NCBI GenBank assembly: GCA_943788055.1 | Contig: CALSOU010000006.1 | Coordinates: 124,001 to 188,000 of the forward strand | Direction: 5' to 3' | Source of the DNA: an uncultured Saprospiraceae bacterium | GTDB taxonomy: Bacteria > Bacteroidota > Bacteroidia > Chitinophagales > Saprospiraceae | Length of the DNA: 64,000 nt | Shown: positions 7,741 through 16,156 of the stretch, piece after piece | Layout: every line of letters starts with the position of its first letter | Numbering within the stretch: position 1 is the first letter of the stretch | The notes under the pieces: model-generated | What the model saw: only the letters and a program-made list of their open reading frames with translations | What the model was told of the DNA's origin: nothing | Databases searched by the model: none | Program-made: the position numbers and the translations under genes

Positions 7741-10590
7741 CTATACCACAAGATTGATCATTCGTCCAGGCACTACAATTATTTTTTTAGGTGACTTTCC
7801 TTCCAAATACTTATCCACACCATCCACATGAATAACTTGTTCCATTATTTCTTCTCGAGTAGCAGTAGCTGCAAAACTACCTTCTAAGCGCTTCTTGCCA
7901 TTGAAACAGATTGGATAATGAATTTCATCTTCTACTACCTTTGATTCGTCAAAAAGAGGAAACGTTGCATGATGAATTGAAGAATTGTGTCCTAGTTTTT
8001 CCCAAAGTTCTTCTGTCAAAAATGGAGCAAAAGGTGCTAGCAAACAAACCAATGGCTCTAGGATTTCTCTATTTTTGCATCCGAGCTTTTTGAGTTCATT
8101 GACCGCAACCATAAATGAGCTTACACATGTATTGAACCCAAAACTTTCAATATCGTCGCTTACTTTCTTGATTGTTTTGTGCAATACTTTCAATTCCTCC
8201 TTCGTAGCTGCTTCATCATTAACCTCATACACTCCTTGTTCGTCATGGAATAAAGACCATAATCTTCGTAAGAATTTTGATACCCCATCAATTCCGTTGG
8301 TATCCCAAGGTTTTGATTGTTCAATTGGGCCAAGAAACATTTCATACATTCGGAAGCAGTCTGCACCATACTTTGCGACTACATCATCAGGATTGATGAC
8401 GTTAAAATACCTTTTGGACATTTTTCCAACCTCAGAAATAGTTTCTACCTTGATATCGTCATCGTCTTTGATACCGTCTGCGTGAATTGTGCCACTTTCT
8501 GTCACAAAACTAGCATTCTTGTACTCTGGTCTCCATTCAATGAACTGCTGGATAGAGCTTCTATTAAGATACGACTTAGGATTTCCATAGTCTTGGACAA
8601 AGTCGACATGCACTGGTATTTTTGTATAACTATCTTCTTCATACTTGTCAATCAATTCAGCTGAAATAAAAACCGCCTGATCTTTGTTTTTTTCCTTCAA
8701 CATGAATAAGGACTCAATTACACCTTGAATCATACCTTGATTGATCAGCTTCTTGAAAGGCTCGTTTGTCGGAACATAATTCATGTCGTACAAAAACTTA
8801 TGCCAAAATCTACTATACATTAAGTGTCCGACGGCGTGCTCAGTTCCTCCGATATACAAATCAACATCTTGCCAGTAATCTAAAGCCTCTTTTGAAGCAA
8901 ATTCCGACGGATTCTGAGGATCCATATATCTTAAAAAATACCAAGATGATCCTGCATAACCAGGCATAGTATCTGTTTCTCTCGTAAGGCCGTCATATTG
9001 CACCCAGGATTCAGCTCTTGCAAGCGGAGATTGTCCACTAGCCGTCGGTTGGAAGTTGCTTAGGGGTGGAAGTTCCAATGGTAAATCCTCAAGATTCATA
9101 GGTACAGCAAGACCATCTTTATCGTATGATATGGGGAATGGTTCACCCCAATAACGCTGTCTACTGAAATTGGCATCTCTTAATTTGTAGTTGACTTTTC
9201 TTACACCAAGATCCTTGTTTTCCAGTGCTTCGATTGCCTTTTCTATAGCGTCAGAAACCTCCATTCCATTAAGGAATTCAGAATTGATCATCTTGCCTTT
9301 TTTGTCGGCATTGGTCGTGTCAGGATACATAGTCTTATCTACTACAGGTACAATCTCTAGACCAAATTTTTGAGCGAAAGCTTGATCTCTATCATCATCA
9401 CTAGGGACAGCCATGATGGCACCAGTACCGTAGTCCTTTAATACATACTCACTAATCCAGATTGGCAATTGTTTGCCACTTAATGGATGTACAGCATAAG
9501 CTCCAGTAAATGCACCTGTCACTGTTTTGGTATTTGACATTCGATCAACGTCAGATTTTACACTTACATATTTTAGGTAATCATCGACATCCTGCTTTTG
9601 TGCTTCTGTAGTTATTTTCTTAACAAGATCGTGTTCTGGTGCCAATACCATAAATGTTACACCAAAAATCGTATCAGGACGTGTTGTAAAGACTTCGATT
9701 GAATCCTCTTCACTAGGTAACTCAAAAAATACTTGCGCTCCCTGTGATCGACCAATCCAATTCTTTTGCATTGCTTTCAAAGCATCAGACCACGCGAGGG
9801 TTTTCATGTCATTTAGCAACCTCTCTGCATAGGCTGTAATTCTGAGTGACCATTGAAGTAGAGCTTTTTTAATAACTGGATGTCCGCCACGTTCTGATAA
9901 GCCGTCTTTTACTTCATCATTTGCTAGAATTGTTCCTAAAGCTTCACACCAATTTACGAAAGACACTTTACGATAAGCAAGTCTATAGTCAGCCAAGATT
10001 TTCTCTCTTTCTACAGTGCTCATTTGTTGCCATTCATCAGCGCTAAAATGAATCGGTTCGTCTGTAAAAGCTGAATGACCCGATGTTCCGTGACGTTCAA
10101 AATAGGATTCAAGTGTTTCAATGGACTTAGCCCTCTGGTCAATAACATCGTAATAACTATCGTAAAGCTTCAGAAAGATCTCTTGAGTCCATTTGTAGTA
10201 GTTTGGATCGCTCGTAGTAACCGATCTTGACCAATCGTAATTGAATCCTATATTGTCAAGCTGGAGTCTATATTTAGCAATATTCACTGCCGTGGAGTCT
10301 GCTGGATGAACACCTTCTTGAATAGCGTATTGTTCAGCAGGTAGACCAAATGCGTCAAAACCCATCGGATGAAGGACATTGAAGCCTTTCATTTTCTTGT
10401 ATCTAGCGTATATATCCGAGGCAATGTATCCTAGCGGATGTCCTACATGAAGTCCCGCTCCTGATGGATATGGAAACATGTCCAAGACGTAAAACTTAGG
10501 TTTCGAAGTGTCAGTTTCAACCTTGTTGATTTCATGTTCAGCCCAATAGGCCTTCCATTTGCTTTCTATCTCACTTGGTATAAAATCCAT
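7741..10590 (-). CDS. leuS: Leucyl-tRNA synthetase
   Basis: A 949-residue class Ia aminoacyl-tRNA synthetase that charges tRNA-Leu in the cytoplasm. The HIGH motif is HVGH (about 48-51) within FPYPSGAGLHVGH, the editing domain CP1 carries TTRPDTIFG, and the KMSKS loop reads KMSKR. At 949 residues it is roughly 90 longer than the E. coli enzyme. The extra length sits in two blocks: one after residue 150 (before SFVNWCEALG) and one just ahead of KMSKR (the VIESLFMLKEK to HADGIKDDDDI stretch). Insertions at these places are usual for Bacteroidota LeuRS. The start MDFIPSEIESKW is the family start. A TACTTTTG promoter box lies 60 bp upstream. It is a single-gene unit behind tamL. Confidence 0.97.
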   Translation of the reverse strand: MDFIPSEIESKWKAYWAEHEINKVETDTSKPKFYVLDMFPYPSGAGLHVGHPLGYIASDIYARYKKMKGFNVLHPMGFDAFGLPAEQYAIQEGVHPADSTAVNIAKYRLQLDNIGFNYDWSRSVTTSDPNYYKWTQEIFLKLYDSYYDVIDQRAKSIETLESYFERHGTSGHSAFTDEPIHFSADEWQQMSTVEREKILADYRLAYRKVSFVNWCEALGTILANDEVKDGLSERGGHPVIKKALLQWSLRITAYAERLLNDMKTLAWSDALKAMQKNWIGRSQGAQVFFELPSEEDSIEVFTTRPDTIFGVTFMVLAPEHDLVKKITTEAQKQDVDDYLKYVSVKSDVDRMSNTKTVTGAFTGAYAVHPLSGKQLPIWISEYVLKDYGTGAIMAVPSDDDRDQAFAQKFGLEIVPVVDKTMYPDTTNADKKGKMINSEFLNGMEVSDAIEKAIEALENKDLGVRKVNYKLRDANFSRQRYWGEPFPISYDKDGLAVPMNLEDLPLELPPLSNFQPTASGQSPLARAESWVQYDGLTRETDTMPGYAGSSWYFLRYMDPQNPSEFASKEALDYWQDVDLYIGGTEHAVGHLMYSRFWHKFLYDMNYVPTNEPFKKLINQGMIQGVIESLFMLKEKNKDQAVFISAELIDKYEEDSYTKIPVHVDFVQDYGNPKSYLNRSSIQQFIEWRPEYKNASFVTESGTIHADGIKDDDDIKVETISEVGKMSKRYFNVINPDDVVAKYGADCFRMYEMFLGPIEQSKPWDTNGIDGVSKFLRRLWSLFHDEQGVYEVNDEAATKEELKVLHKTIKKVSDDIESFGFNTCVSSFMVAVNELKKLGCKNREILEPLVCLLAPFAPFLTEELWEKLGHNSSIHHATFPLFDESKVVEDEIHYPICFNGKKRLEGSFAATATREEIMEQVIHVDGVDKYLEGKSPKKIIVVPGRMINLVV

Positions 10591-10649
10591 TGCTCTTACT
10601 TGTATATGATGATCTTCTGTTAGTGCAGGCTTCCGCCCAAGAATGACTG

Positions 10650-10657
10650 CAAAAGTA
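10650..10657 (-). promoter_or_regulatory. -7 box (TACTTTTG) for leuS
   Basis: Exact TAnnTTTG on the minus strand, 60 bp before the leuS start codon. No clear -33 TTTG is seen upstream. Inferred from the known Bacteroidota consensus. Confidence 0.5.
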
Positions 10658-10683
10658 CCTAATTATCGAATAATCTTTGATAA

Positions 10684-13074
10684 TTAGAATGGATAATTAA
10701 TACCGATAGTTATGTTGGGTGCAAGAAGATAATCTGTGGTTAATTCGGGTGCTCTCCAGTATCTGTTATTGAAGTCTCGATGTGGAAATGGATATCTCAA
10801 CTTATAACCGAAGTCAAAGCGTATGACGAGAAAATCTAAGTTAATTCTGATGCCAAATCCATAGCCTACTGCTATCTGATTGTAGAAATCCCAGGTTAAT
10901 TGAGAATCAGTACGACTATCCTCTGAAGACAAAGTCCATACATTCCCGGCATCAACAAAAAGCCCTCCTTCGAAAACATAGTAAATCGGAAATCTATACT
11001 CAAGACTAGTTTCCAAAACGAAGTCACCAGTTTGGAAGAATGCTTGGTCAATTAGTGGATTGTAGAAATCATTAGCCCAACCACCTGGACCAAGCTCACG
11101 AGTTTGCCAAGCCCTCAAACTATTTGCCCCACCAACATAATATTGCTTCAAGAAAGGTATTACAGCGTTGTCCCTATCCAAAGAGAAAGGCAACGCAAAT
11201 CCAACTTTAAAGCGACCAGCCAACGAGTGTTTTCCTCCTAGTTTTTGACTTGCTCTTAGATCGACATTGCTTAAGAAGTACTTTGAAAAATCGAACTGAT
11301 TTCCACCTGCAAGATTGAAAGCCCATTCAGTATTTTCTCCAGTAATTGCATTGTACAGACTATTTGCAGCAAATATTTCTGTTCCCGATTGTTCAAGTAC
11401 CAAGTTGATTCCCCAACTAAAGCCTGTAGAGAAAGTAGGGGACTGCATTCTGTAGACAAATTCTTGAATACCGAATCCAGTTATAAAGAAATTATCGAAA
11501 CTTCTGGCAAGTAACTCGTTTGTATCTAAAAATTGCATTCTGAAGTCTGCGTTCACAGAGTTGGAGACACTATTTATATTGATCGGAGTGTAGAGGTAAG
11601 TGAATTTTTGGTTGGGCCTCCAATCGTATGAAAAGCTTGCATTAAAACTATTGGTTTGATATTGAAATATTTGCGAAATAATAGAGTAACTAAGACCTAG
11701 ATCAGTGTTGGTTTTGTTCTTAAGATTATCATACTTTCCTTTTCCTAATTTTTTAGGGAGTCTTTCAAATCCCTTTAAAATTATGTTTCCTGGATCCACT
11801 AGGGTAGGGAAACGCAGACTGGTTTGGGCTTTAAACGTGAAACTACTGAATTGAAACTCAGGTAGATTAATTTCATTAGTCGTTTCCAGTGAGAAGCTGA
11901 ATTTCTCTCCGCCCCCAAATGCATTCAAATTGGACAGAGATGTATTTGCACTGAGACCCAATCTATTCAACGAGTTCTGTGCTAAGTAGGAATAAAAAAG
12001 ATCCAAACTACCATCAATTGCCCACGTCTTTTCTATAGGAGTCAGGAATACTTTGTAATTGATGACCGTGTCTTGTTCTTCCGATATTTGTGAAGAAATG
12101 TTGATAAATCTATAAGTTCCAAGTTTTGCCAGTGATCTATACGTATTGTCTATCCTGTATTTTTTGTAGAGGATTCGTTCCTGCATGTCCATAGCTCTAG
12201 ATAAAGTTCTAGGCTTGATAAAGTAGTTTTCGTCATCAAAGGCATATTGAATACCCTTCAATTCTTGGGCATTGCTATAGCTTTCTTTTATACTACCACG
12301 GTAATCGGGATACACTTCAATGTCACCAATTGTATATTGTCGGTGAATGAAACCACTACTGGGCGGTAGGATTGTGATAAAGACATCCATCTGTAAATCT
12401 GAACTATCGGCCTTAAAGTCAATATTTGATTTGGTAAAAGCTGCAAATCCTTTATTCTGTAGATAGCCAACTATTCTTGATTTTTCTTCGTCAAAAATTG
12501 CCTCATCAACTCTTGTACCTTCTTTAAGTAAAGTAGAGCTTTCAGAACTTTCTATGAGCTCTAGAATTCGTTCATCTTCACTGAAATATTCTTTTGATCT
12601 GATGATATATCGATCAGAAGTGACTACTTGATAGGTTACATCAGCCCTTTTTTCTGACAAGAATGCAATTGGATATACTTTTGCATTGTAAAAGCCTTTT
12701 GAGAAACGAAGGTATTTCTCCATTTGCTCCGCTGTTTTAAGCATTGCTTCATCCTCATGCAAAACAGGAAGTTCCGCTTCTTTTAGAATTCCTTTTCTTT
12801 TTTTCGATTTAAGGAATTCTTCTTCATTTCGGAAGTATATCCATTCACGTGGAAGGAAGAAGTAATCTCGATTTGGTTTTTGGATGATAAAAGACTCAAG
12901 GTTGTAAATCAGGTCCGGATCAGCAGACGACTGAGTTTTATCGGTTATTTCGACCTTATTTTTCTTGACAAGGTATTCGTCGTCTTCTAGATATCTCGCT
13001 ACATTACAAGAACCTAGTAGAAATATAGCAGCAGCTAAAATGATTACGTATATATTTGACGAAAGATATGGCAC
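10684..13074 (-). CDS. tamL: Omp85-family outer-membrane lipoprotein, TamL-like
   Basis: A 796-residue BamA/TamA superfamily protein. The N-terminus has a lipoprotein signal with lipobox LGSC (LLGSCNVARYL), which is the hallmark of Bacteroidota TamL and is absent from proteobacterial TamA. POTRA-like domains occupy about residues 30-330. A 16-strand-type barrel follows, with the conserved GGANSLRAW motif near residue 650 and an aromatic C-terminus (ITIGINYPF). TamL works with the inner-membrane partner TamB in outer-membrane assembly or lipid transport; no tamB is visible within this window. The only plausible start is GTG at 13074, because an in-frame stop lies at 13087-13089 and there is no ATG before the lipobox. 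This start interlocks with that of the divergent methyltransferase gene. Confidence 0.85.
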   Translation of the reverse strand: MPYLSSNIYVIILAAAIFLLGSCNVARYLEDDEYLVKKNKVEITDKTQSSADPDLIYNLESFIIQKPNRDYFFLPREWIYFRNEEEFLKSKKRKGILKEAELPVLHEDEAMLKTAEQMEKYLRFSKGFYNAKVYPIAFLSEKRADVTYQVVTSDRYIIRSKEYFSEDERILELIESSESSTLLKEGTRVDEAIFDEEKSRIVGYLQNKGFAAFTKSNIDFKADSSDLQMDVFITILPPSSGFIHRQYTIGDIEVYPDYRGSIKESYSNAQELKGIQYAFDDENYFIKPRTLSRAMDMQERILYKKYRIDNTYRSLAKLGTYRFINISSQISEEQDTVINYKVFLTPIEKTWAIDGSLDLFYSYLAQNSLNRLGLSANTSLSNLNAFGGGEKFSFSLETTNEINLPEFQFSSFTFKAQTSLRFPTLVDPGNIILKGFERLPKKLGKGKYDNLKNKTNTDLGLSYSIISQIFQYQTNSFNASFSYDWRPNQKFTYLYTPININSVSNSVNADFRMQFLDTNELLARSFDNFFITGFGIQEFVYRMQSPTFSTGFSWGINLVLEQSGTEIFAANSLYNAITGENTEWAFNLAGGNQFDFSKYFLSNVDLRASQKLGGKHSLAGRFKVGFALPFSLDRDNAVIPFLKQYYVGGANSLRAWQTRELGPGGWANDFYNPLIDQAFFQTGDFVLETSLEYRFPIYYVFEGGLFVDAGNVWTLSSEDSRTDSQLTWDFYNQIAVGYGFGIRINLDFLVIRFDFGYKLRYPFPHRDFNNRYWRAPELTTDYLLAPNITIGINYPF

Positions 13075-13835
13075 GTATGGATTATCCTAGGATTACAAAA
13101 ACACAAGTTAAATTTATTCAATCTCTTAAGCAGAAAAAGTTCAGACAAAAGTATCAAAAATATACGATCGAAAATCACAAGGTGATAGAAGAACTTTTAT
13201 CCTTCAACGCAGGGTATATTGATTTGATTATAGGAACAGACAGCTATTTAGAAAAATATGCTGACTTGTACGAATCCTTTGAAGGCAATGTGATGACTAC
13301 TGGCCAAAAGAATATCGATATGATCTCCCAACTAAAGAGCCCAACACAAGTAGTAGCTCTGTGCACCCAAGATAAATGTTTGGAGTTGGATTTACCGCTC
13401 AAGCCTGGTCGCTATGTGTATTTAGAAACTGTGCAGAATCCAGGAAATGCAGGTACTATATTTAGATCTGCTGATTGGTTTGGTTATGATGGTATACTTT
13501 TATCTCCTGACTGCGTCGAAGTCTTTAATCAGAAACTTATTCAAAGTAGTATGGGGAGTTTTTATCGAGTTCCTTTCAAATATGTAGAACTAAAAGATTT
13601 ATCTGATCAGACTTTACCTATTATCTGTACATCAATGACAGGAGATGATCTTGCAGACTTTAGCTTTCCTGAGCATTTTATCCTGGCTATGGGTAACGAA
13701 GGTCAAGGAATTTCTGAAGATCTTCAGACCTTGGCAGCACATAACATTGCTATTTCAGATTCAAAAAAGAAAGGAGCTGAATCACTTAATGTAGCGATTA
13801 GCTCCTCAATTTTTATGTTTCAATCTGTACAGTAA
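13068..13835 (+). CDS. SpoU/TrmH-family RNA 2'-O-methyltransferase
   Basis: About 255 residues. It transfers methyl from S-adenosylmethionine to a ribose 2'-OH in rRNA or tRNA. The N-terminal part (ITKTQVKFIQSLKQKKFR, then a NHKVIEELL stretch) is the substrate-binding L30e-like domain. The C-terminal SPOUT knot shows motif 1 (NPGNAGTIFRSADWFG), motif 2 (LAMGNEGQGIS) and motif 3 (SLNVAISSSIFMF). The target nucleotide cannot be told from sequence. The start could be ATG 13068, ATG 13077 (MDYPRITKTQ, the best family match) or TTG 13056. All lie within a few bases of the divergent tamL GTG, so the two genes share essentially no intergenic space. In Bacteroidota this methyltransferase is often next to tamL, which fits. 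Confidence 0.9.
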   Translation: MARMDYPRITKTQVKFIQSLKQKKFRQKYQKYTIENHKVIEELLSFNAGYIDLIIGTDSYLEKYADLYESFEGNVMTTGQKNIDMISQLKSPTQVVALCTQDKCLELDLPLKPGRYVYLETVQNPGNAGTIFRSADWFGYDGILLSPDCVEVFNQKLIQSSMGSFYRVPFKYVELKDLSDQTLPIICTSMTGDDLADFSFPEHFILAMGNEGQGISEDLQTLAAHNIAISDSKKKGAESLNVAISSSIFMFQSVQ

Positions 13836-13854
13836 ACAGAAAAGGAATATTAGC

Positions 13855-14973
13855 CTATAATGCGGCTTTGACAGCTTCTTCCAAATTGTATCGCGGATTA
13901 ATAGCCGCAAAAGTACCGTCTCGTGCTACAAGGAAAGTTGTAGGAATAGAGCTGACGCCGTAATCCTTGTTTCCTTTAGAGTTCCAGTGTCCTAGCTCGG
14001 TTGCATGGCTTTTCCATTTCAAATTGTCTTTTTTGATTGCAGCGATCCATCTCGTTTTAGCTTGTTCCTTCGCTTTCGCCATCTGCTCAGGATCATTCTT
14101 GTATCTACCTAGCAACCTTGGGTTGATACCGTCAAGGGAATAACTAAACACCTCAAAACCTTGACTGCTGTATTTGTCATAAATCTCCACAACATGCGGA
14201 TTAGCTTTTCTACAAGGACCACACCAACTTGCCCAGAAATCAATGAGTACAACTTTTCCTTTCAGATCAGATAGCTTTCTCTCTTTTCCATTTGGATCAA
14301 ATCCGGTGATTTCTGGTGCTACGTCACCTACATTAAACTTTGATCTACCTCTAGATTGCGCTGCTAACTGCTTTTCCATTGCAGCAGTTTGGTTTTTAAA
14401 ATCTTTGGTAAATTCGCTAGCAGGGTATGCATTCTCTAGTTGTTGACTTATCGTTTTGAAAACCTGTGTTTTACCTACATTGCCATCATAAGCTTTTTGC
14501 GCAAGGAATGCATTTATAAACGGATTACCACCTGTCAAAATGAATTTATCAAGATTTAGACCTGTTTTTCTAGCGTTCCCTATTTGATTGAGTGATTCCT
14601 GCAATTCTGCACTTGCATTGGATCCTGATACTTCGTAAGTATTATCTCCAAAACTTGATATAGTCCCTTTAAGATTGACTTGCTTATCTTCAGGAGTTAA
14701 CATAAGGTATGCACTCTTTGCACCAACGCGGGTACGGTAAATACCAGCTTCTAGTGGTTCTTCGAATACAACATCAAAGCTTCCAGAAGAACTGGCTTCA
14801 GCATTGGTAAGCACTCGAGTTGAGCCAGTAGCTGTAATTTTGTCGAAGTAGATGTTCAAATTGGAGGCATCTTCTATATCTCCATGGATAACAACGGCAC
14901 CTTTCGGAGCGCAAGCTAAAAATAGAGAAAGACAGATTGATAGTGAAAATAAGTAAAAACTTGACCTCAACAT
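13855..14973 (-). CDS. TlpA-like thioredoxin-fold lipoprotein with DUF4369-type N-domain
   Basis: A 372-residue periplasmic-facing lipoprotein. The signal ends in a lipobox (SLFLACAPKG). The N-terminal domain (about 25-130: VVIHGDIEDASNLNIYF, ending near VNLKGTISSF) resembles DUF4369, which commonly precedes thioredoxin domains in Bacteroidota. A helical linker with RGRSKF follows. The AhpC/TSA-thioredoxin domain starts at about residue 215 with VGDVAPEITGFDPNGKE and has the active site WASWCGPC and the cis-proline loop SSIPTTFLV. It probably reduces or isomerises disulfides in envelope proteins, for example in cytochrome maturation. The insertion between WCGPC and the cis-Pro contains a charged segment typical of this subfamily. 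It ends 19 bp from the convergent methyltransferase. Confidence 0.88.
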   Translation of the reverse strand: MLRSSFYLFSLSICLSLFLACAPKGAVVIHGDIEDASNLNIYFDKITATGSTRVLTNAEASSSGSFDVVFEEPLEAGIYRTRVGAKSAYLMLTPEDKQVNLKGTISSFGDNTYEVSGSNASAELQESLNQIGNARKTGLNLDKFILTGGNPFINAFLAQKAYDGNVGKTQVFKTISQQLENAYPASEFTKDFKNQTAAMEKQLAAQSRGRSKFNVGDVAPEITGFDPNGKERKLSDLKGKVVLIDFWASWCGPCRKANPHVVEIYDKYSSQGFEVFSYSLDGINPRLLGRYKNDPEQMAKAKEQAKTRWIAAIKKDNLKWKSHATELGHWNSKGNKDYGVSSIPTTFLVARDGTFAAINPRYNLEEAVKAAL

Positions 14974-14996
14974 GATTATTATTTTAATGATTCGAC

Positions 14997-15053
14997 TGTA
15001 AAGATAGTATCATTCTTCACTTACTTAGAAAAATTTAAATGTAAAGATACTAT
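14997..15053. repeat. Paired 14-mer direct repeat upstream of the TlpA-like gene
   Basis: TGTAAAGATAGTAT at 14997-15010 and TGTAAAGATACTAT at 15040-15053 differ at one base and lie 43 bp apart. Read on the minus strand, each contains TATCTTTA, one base off the TAnnTTTG -7 box. They could therefore be twin promoters or a twin operator for the thioredoxin-like gene starting at 14973. Confidence 0.4.
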
Positions 15054-15133
15054 ATGAAACCACTATAGCCGTATCTCGTATATTTTTAATACGTTAAACT
15101 ACTATTAAAGTCTAAAAATCTGGATCTGCAACT

Positions 15134-15736
15134 TTACGAAAATACATAGTAATTAACAGCAAAAAATATAACTAAATAGATCCATAGTGCATCGAGGAAA
15201 TGCCAATAGATGGTCAGAAGACGTAACTTTCTTGATTTCTCGGGATCGCTGAAATATACTAGAACGCTCACCGGCTCTTTCATGCGTTTGTAAGCCGTAA
15301 ACAGAAAAAGTCCAAGAAAAGGAATACCTGCTATTACGTGAGCAAAGTGTACAGCTGAAATTAGATAAACAAAGGATGCAGTATTACTCTGATTGACTAA
15401 AATTCCAGATGTAAAAAGCTGTATCCAAGCAAATATTTGGGCTACCAAAAAAATCAGACTTAGAGCAAGACTCGCAGCAAGCATTAGTTGATATTGTTTG
15501 GTATCATCTTCTCTGTAGGCTCTCTTGCAACGCGTGATAGTATGGGAACTGGCCAAAAGGACCAGGGTGTTAATATAAAATAGAGTAGGGAGTTTGATCG
15601 GAGGAATATCGGCTTGAACTCGCGTATATATGTAAGAACCAGAAAACGCGAGAAACAGAAATGTTACCCCTGCGATCAATAGGCTCATTGCAATGACCTG
15701 AGGGTGAATTAAATAGTCTTTTTGATTTTGTGCCAA
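15134..15736 (-). CDS. Heme-copper oxidase subunit III-like membrane protein
   Basis: A 200-residue integral membrane protein with five predicted transmembrane helices, of the cytochrome c oxidase subunit III family (COX3/CyoC type). Family features include VQADIPPIKLPTLFYINT after the first helix, SAVHFAHVIAGI in the fourth, and TIYWHFLDALWIYLVIFF in the last. The residues HFxH and YWHFxDxxW are diagnostic. The family assists assembly and stability of the proton-pumping oxidase but lacks redox centres. The likely start is TTG at 15736, as no ATG is nearby in frame. It stands alone: subunits I and II, cyoE and other oxidase genes are not in the window. It may serve an oxidase encoded elsewhere. 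Confidence 0.87.
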   Translation of the reverse strand: MAQNQKDYLIHPQVIAMSLLIAGVTFLFLAFSGSYIYTRVQADIPPIKLPTLFYINTLVLLASSHTITRCKRAYREDDTKQYQLMLAASLALSLIFLVAQIFAWIQLFTSGILVNQSNTASFVYLISAVHFAHVIAGIPFLGLFLFTAYKRMKEPVSVLVYFSDPEKSRKLRLLTIYWHFLDALWIYLVIFFAVNYYVFS

Positions 15737-16156
15737 TGGAATGTTTATTTATATTTTCAACGATACAATCCAGTAACACATGCAAAAGAGATTAGTTTGG
15801 ACAAAACTTGATGAATTATTCCAAGTCTTAAGTATTGACATCATAAATTCTCTCGATACAGGAGATTGACAGGTATATTCATTTATATCGCAGCATCCTG
15901 AAGCTTCAAAACAAATCATGTAGTAACTTCCAAGAAAGTTTGACGACAACTGATTTGATTGACTTGAACATTTTTACTTCGGTCTACTTTACGCACAAAA
16001 TCATGCGTAAGCGATAGTAACTGCAGCAAGACTTGTAAAGTCGTAGCTCTCCCAAGGTATTTTGCCGAAGGGATGAAACCGTGAATAGTGCGGTGGTGCT
16101 TTTTTAGCACCATACGCCCTAAACATTATTACATCAGTAAAAAGAACAAGTTTCCA
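15737..16156. other. 420-bp intergenic stretch with a small hairpin
   Basis: No protein family is recognisable on either strand; two short minus-strand frames exist but have no family-like motifs. Near the right end, TGGTGC and GCACCA (16094-16112) form a 6-bp stem with a T-rich loop, inside a locally GC-richer patch from about 16040 to 16120. This could be the relic of a gene or a small RNA; nothing in the sequence decides. Confidence 0.35.

Noticed and set aside
15749-16113. Two short minus-strand frames upstream of the oxidase subunit
   Set aside because: They overlap each other in different phases, have no family-like motif, and contain unusual clusters of His, Cys and Thr typical of non-coding DNA.
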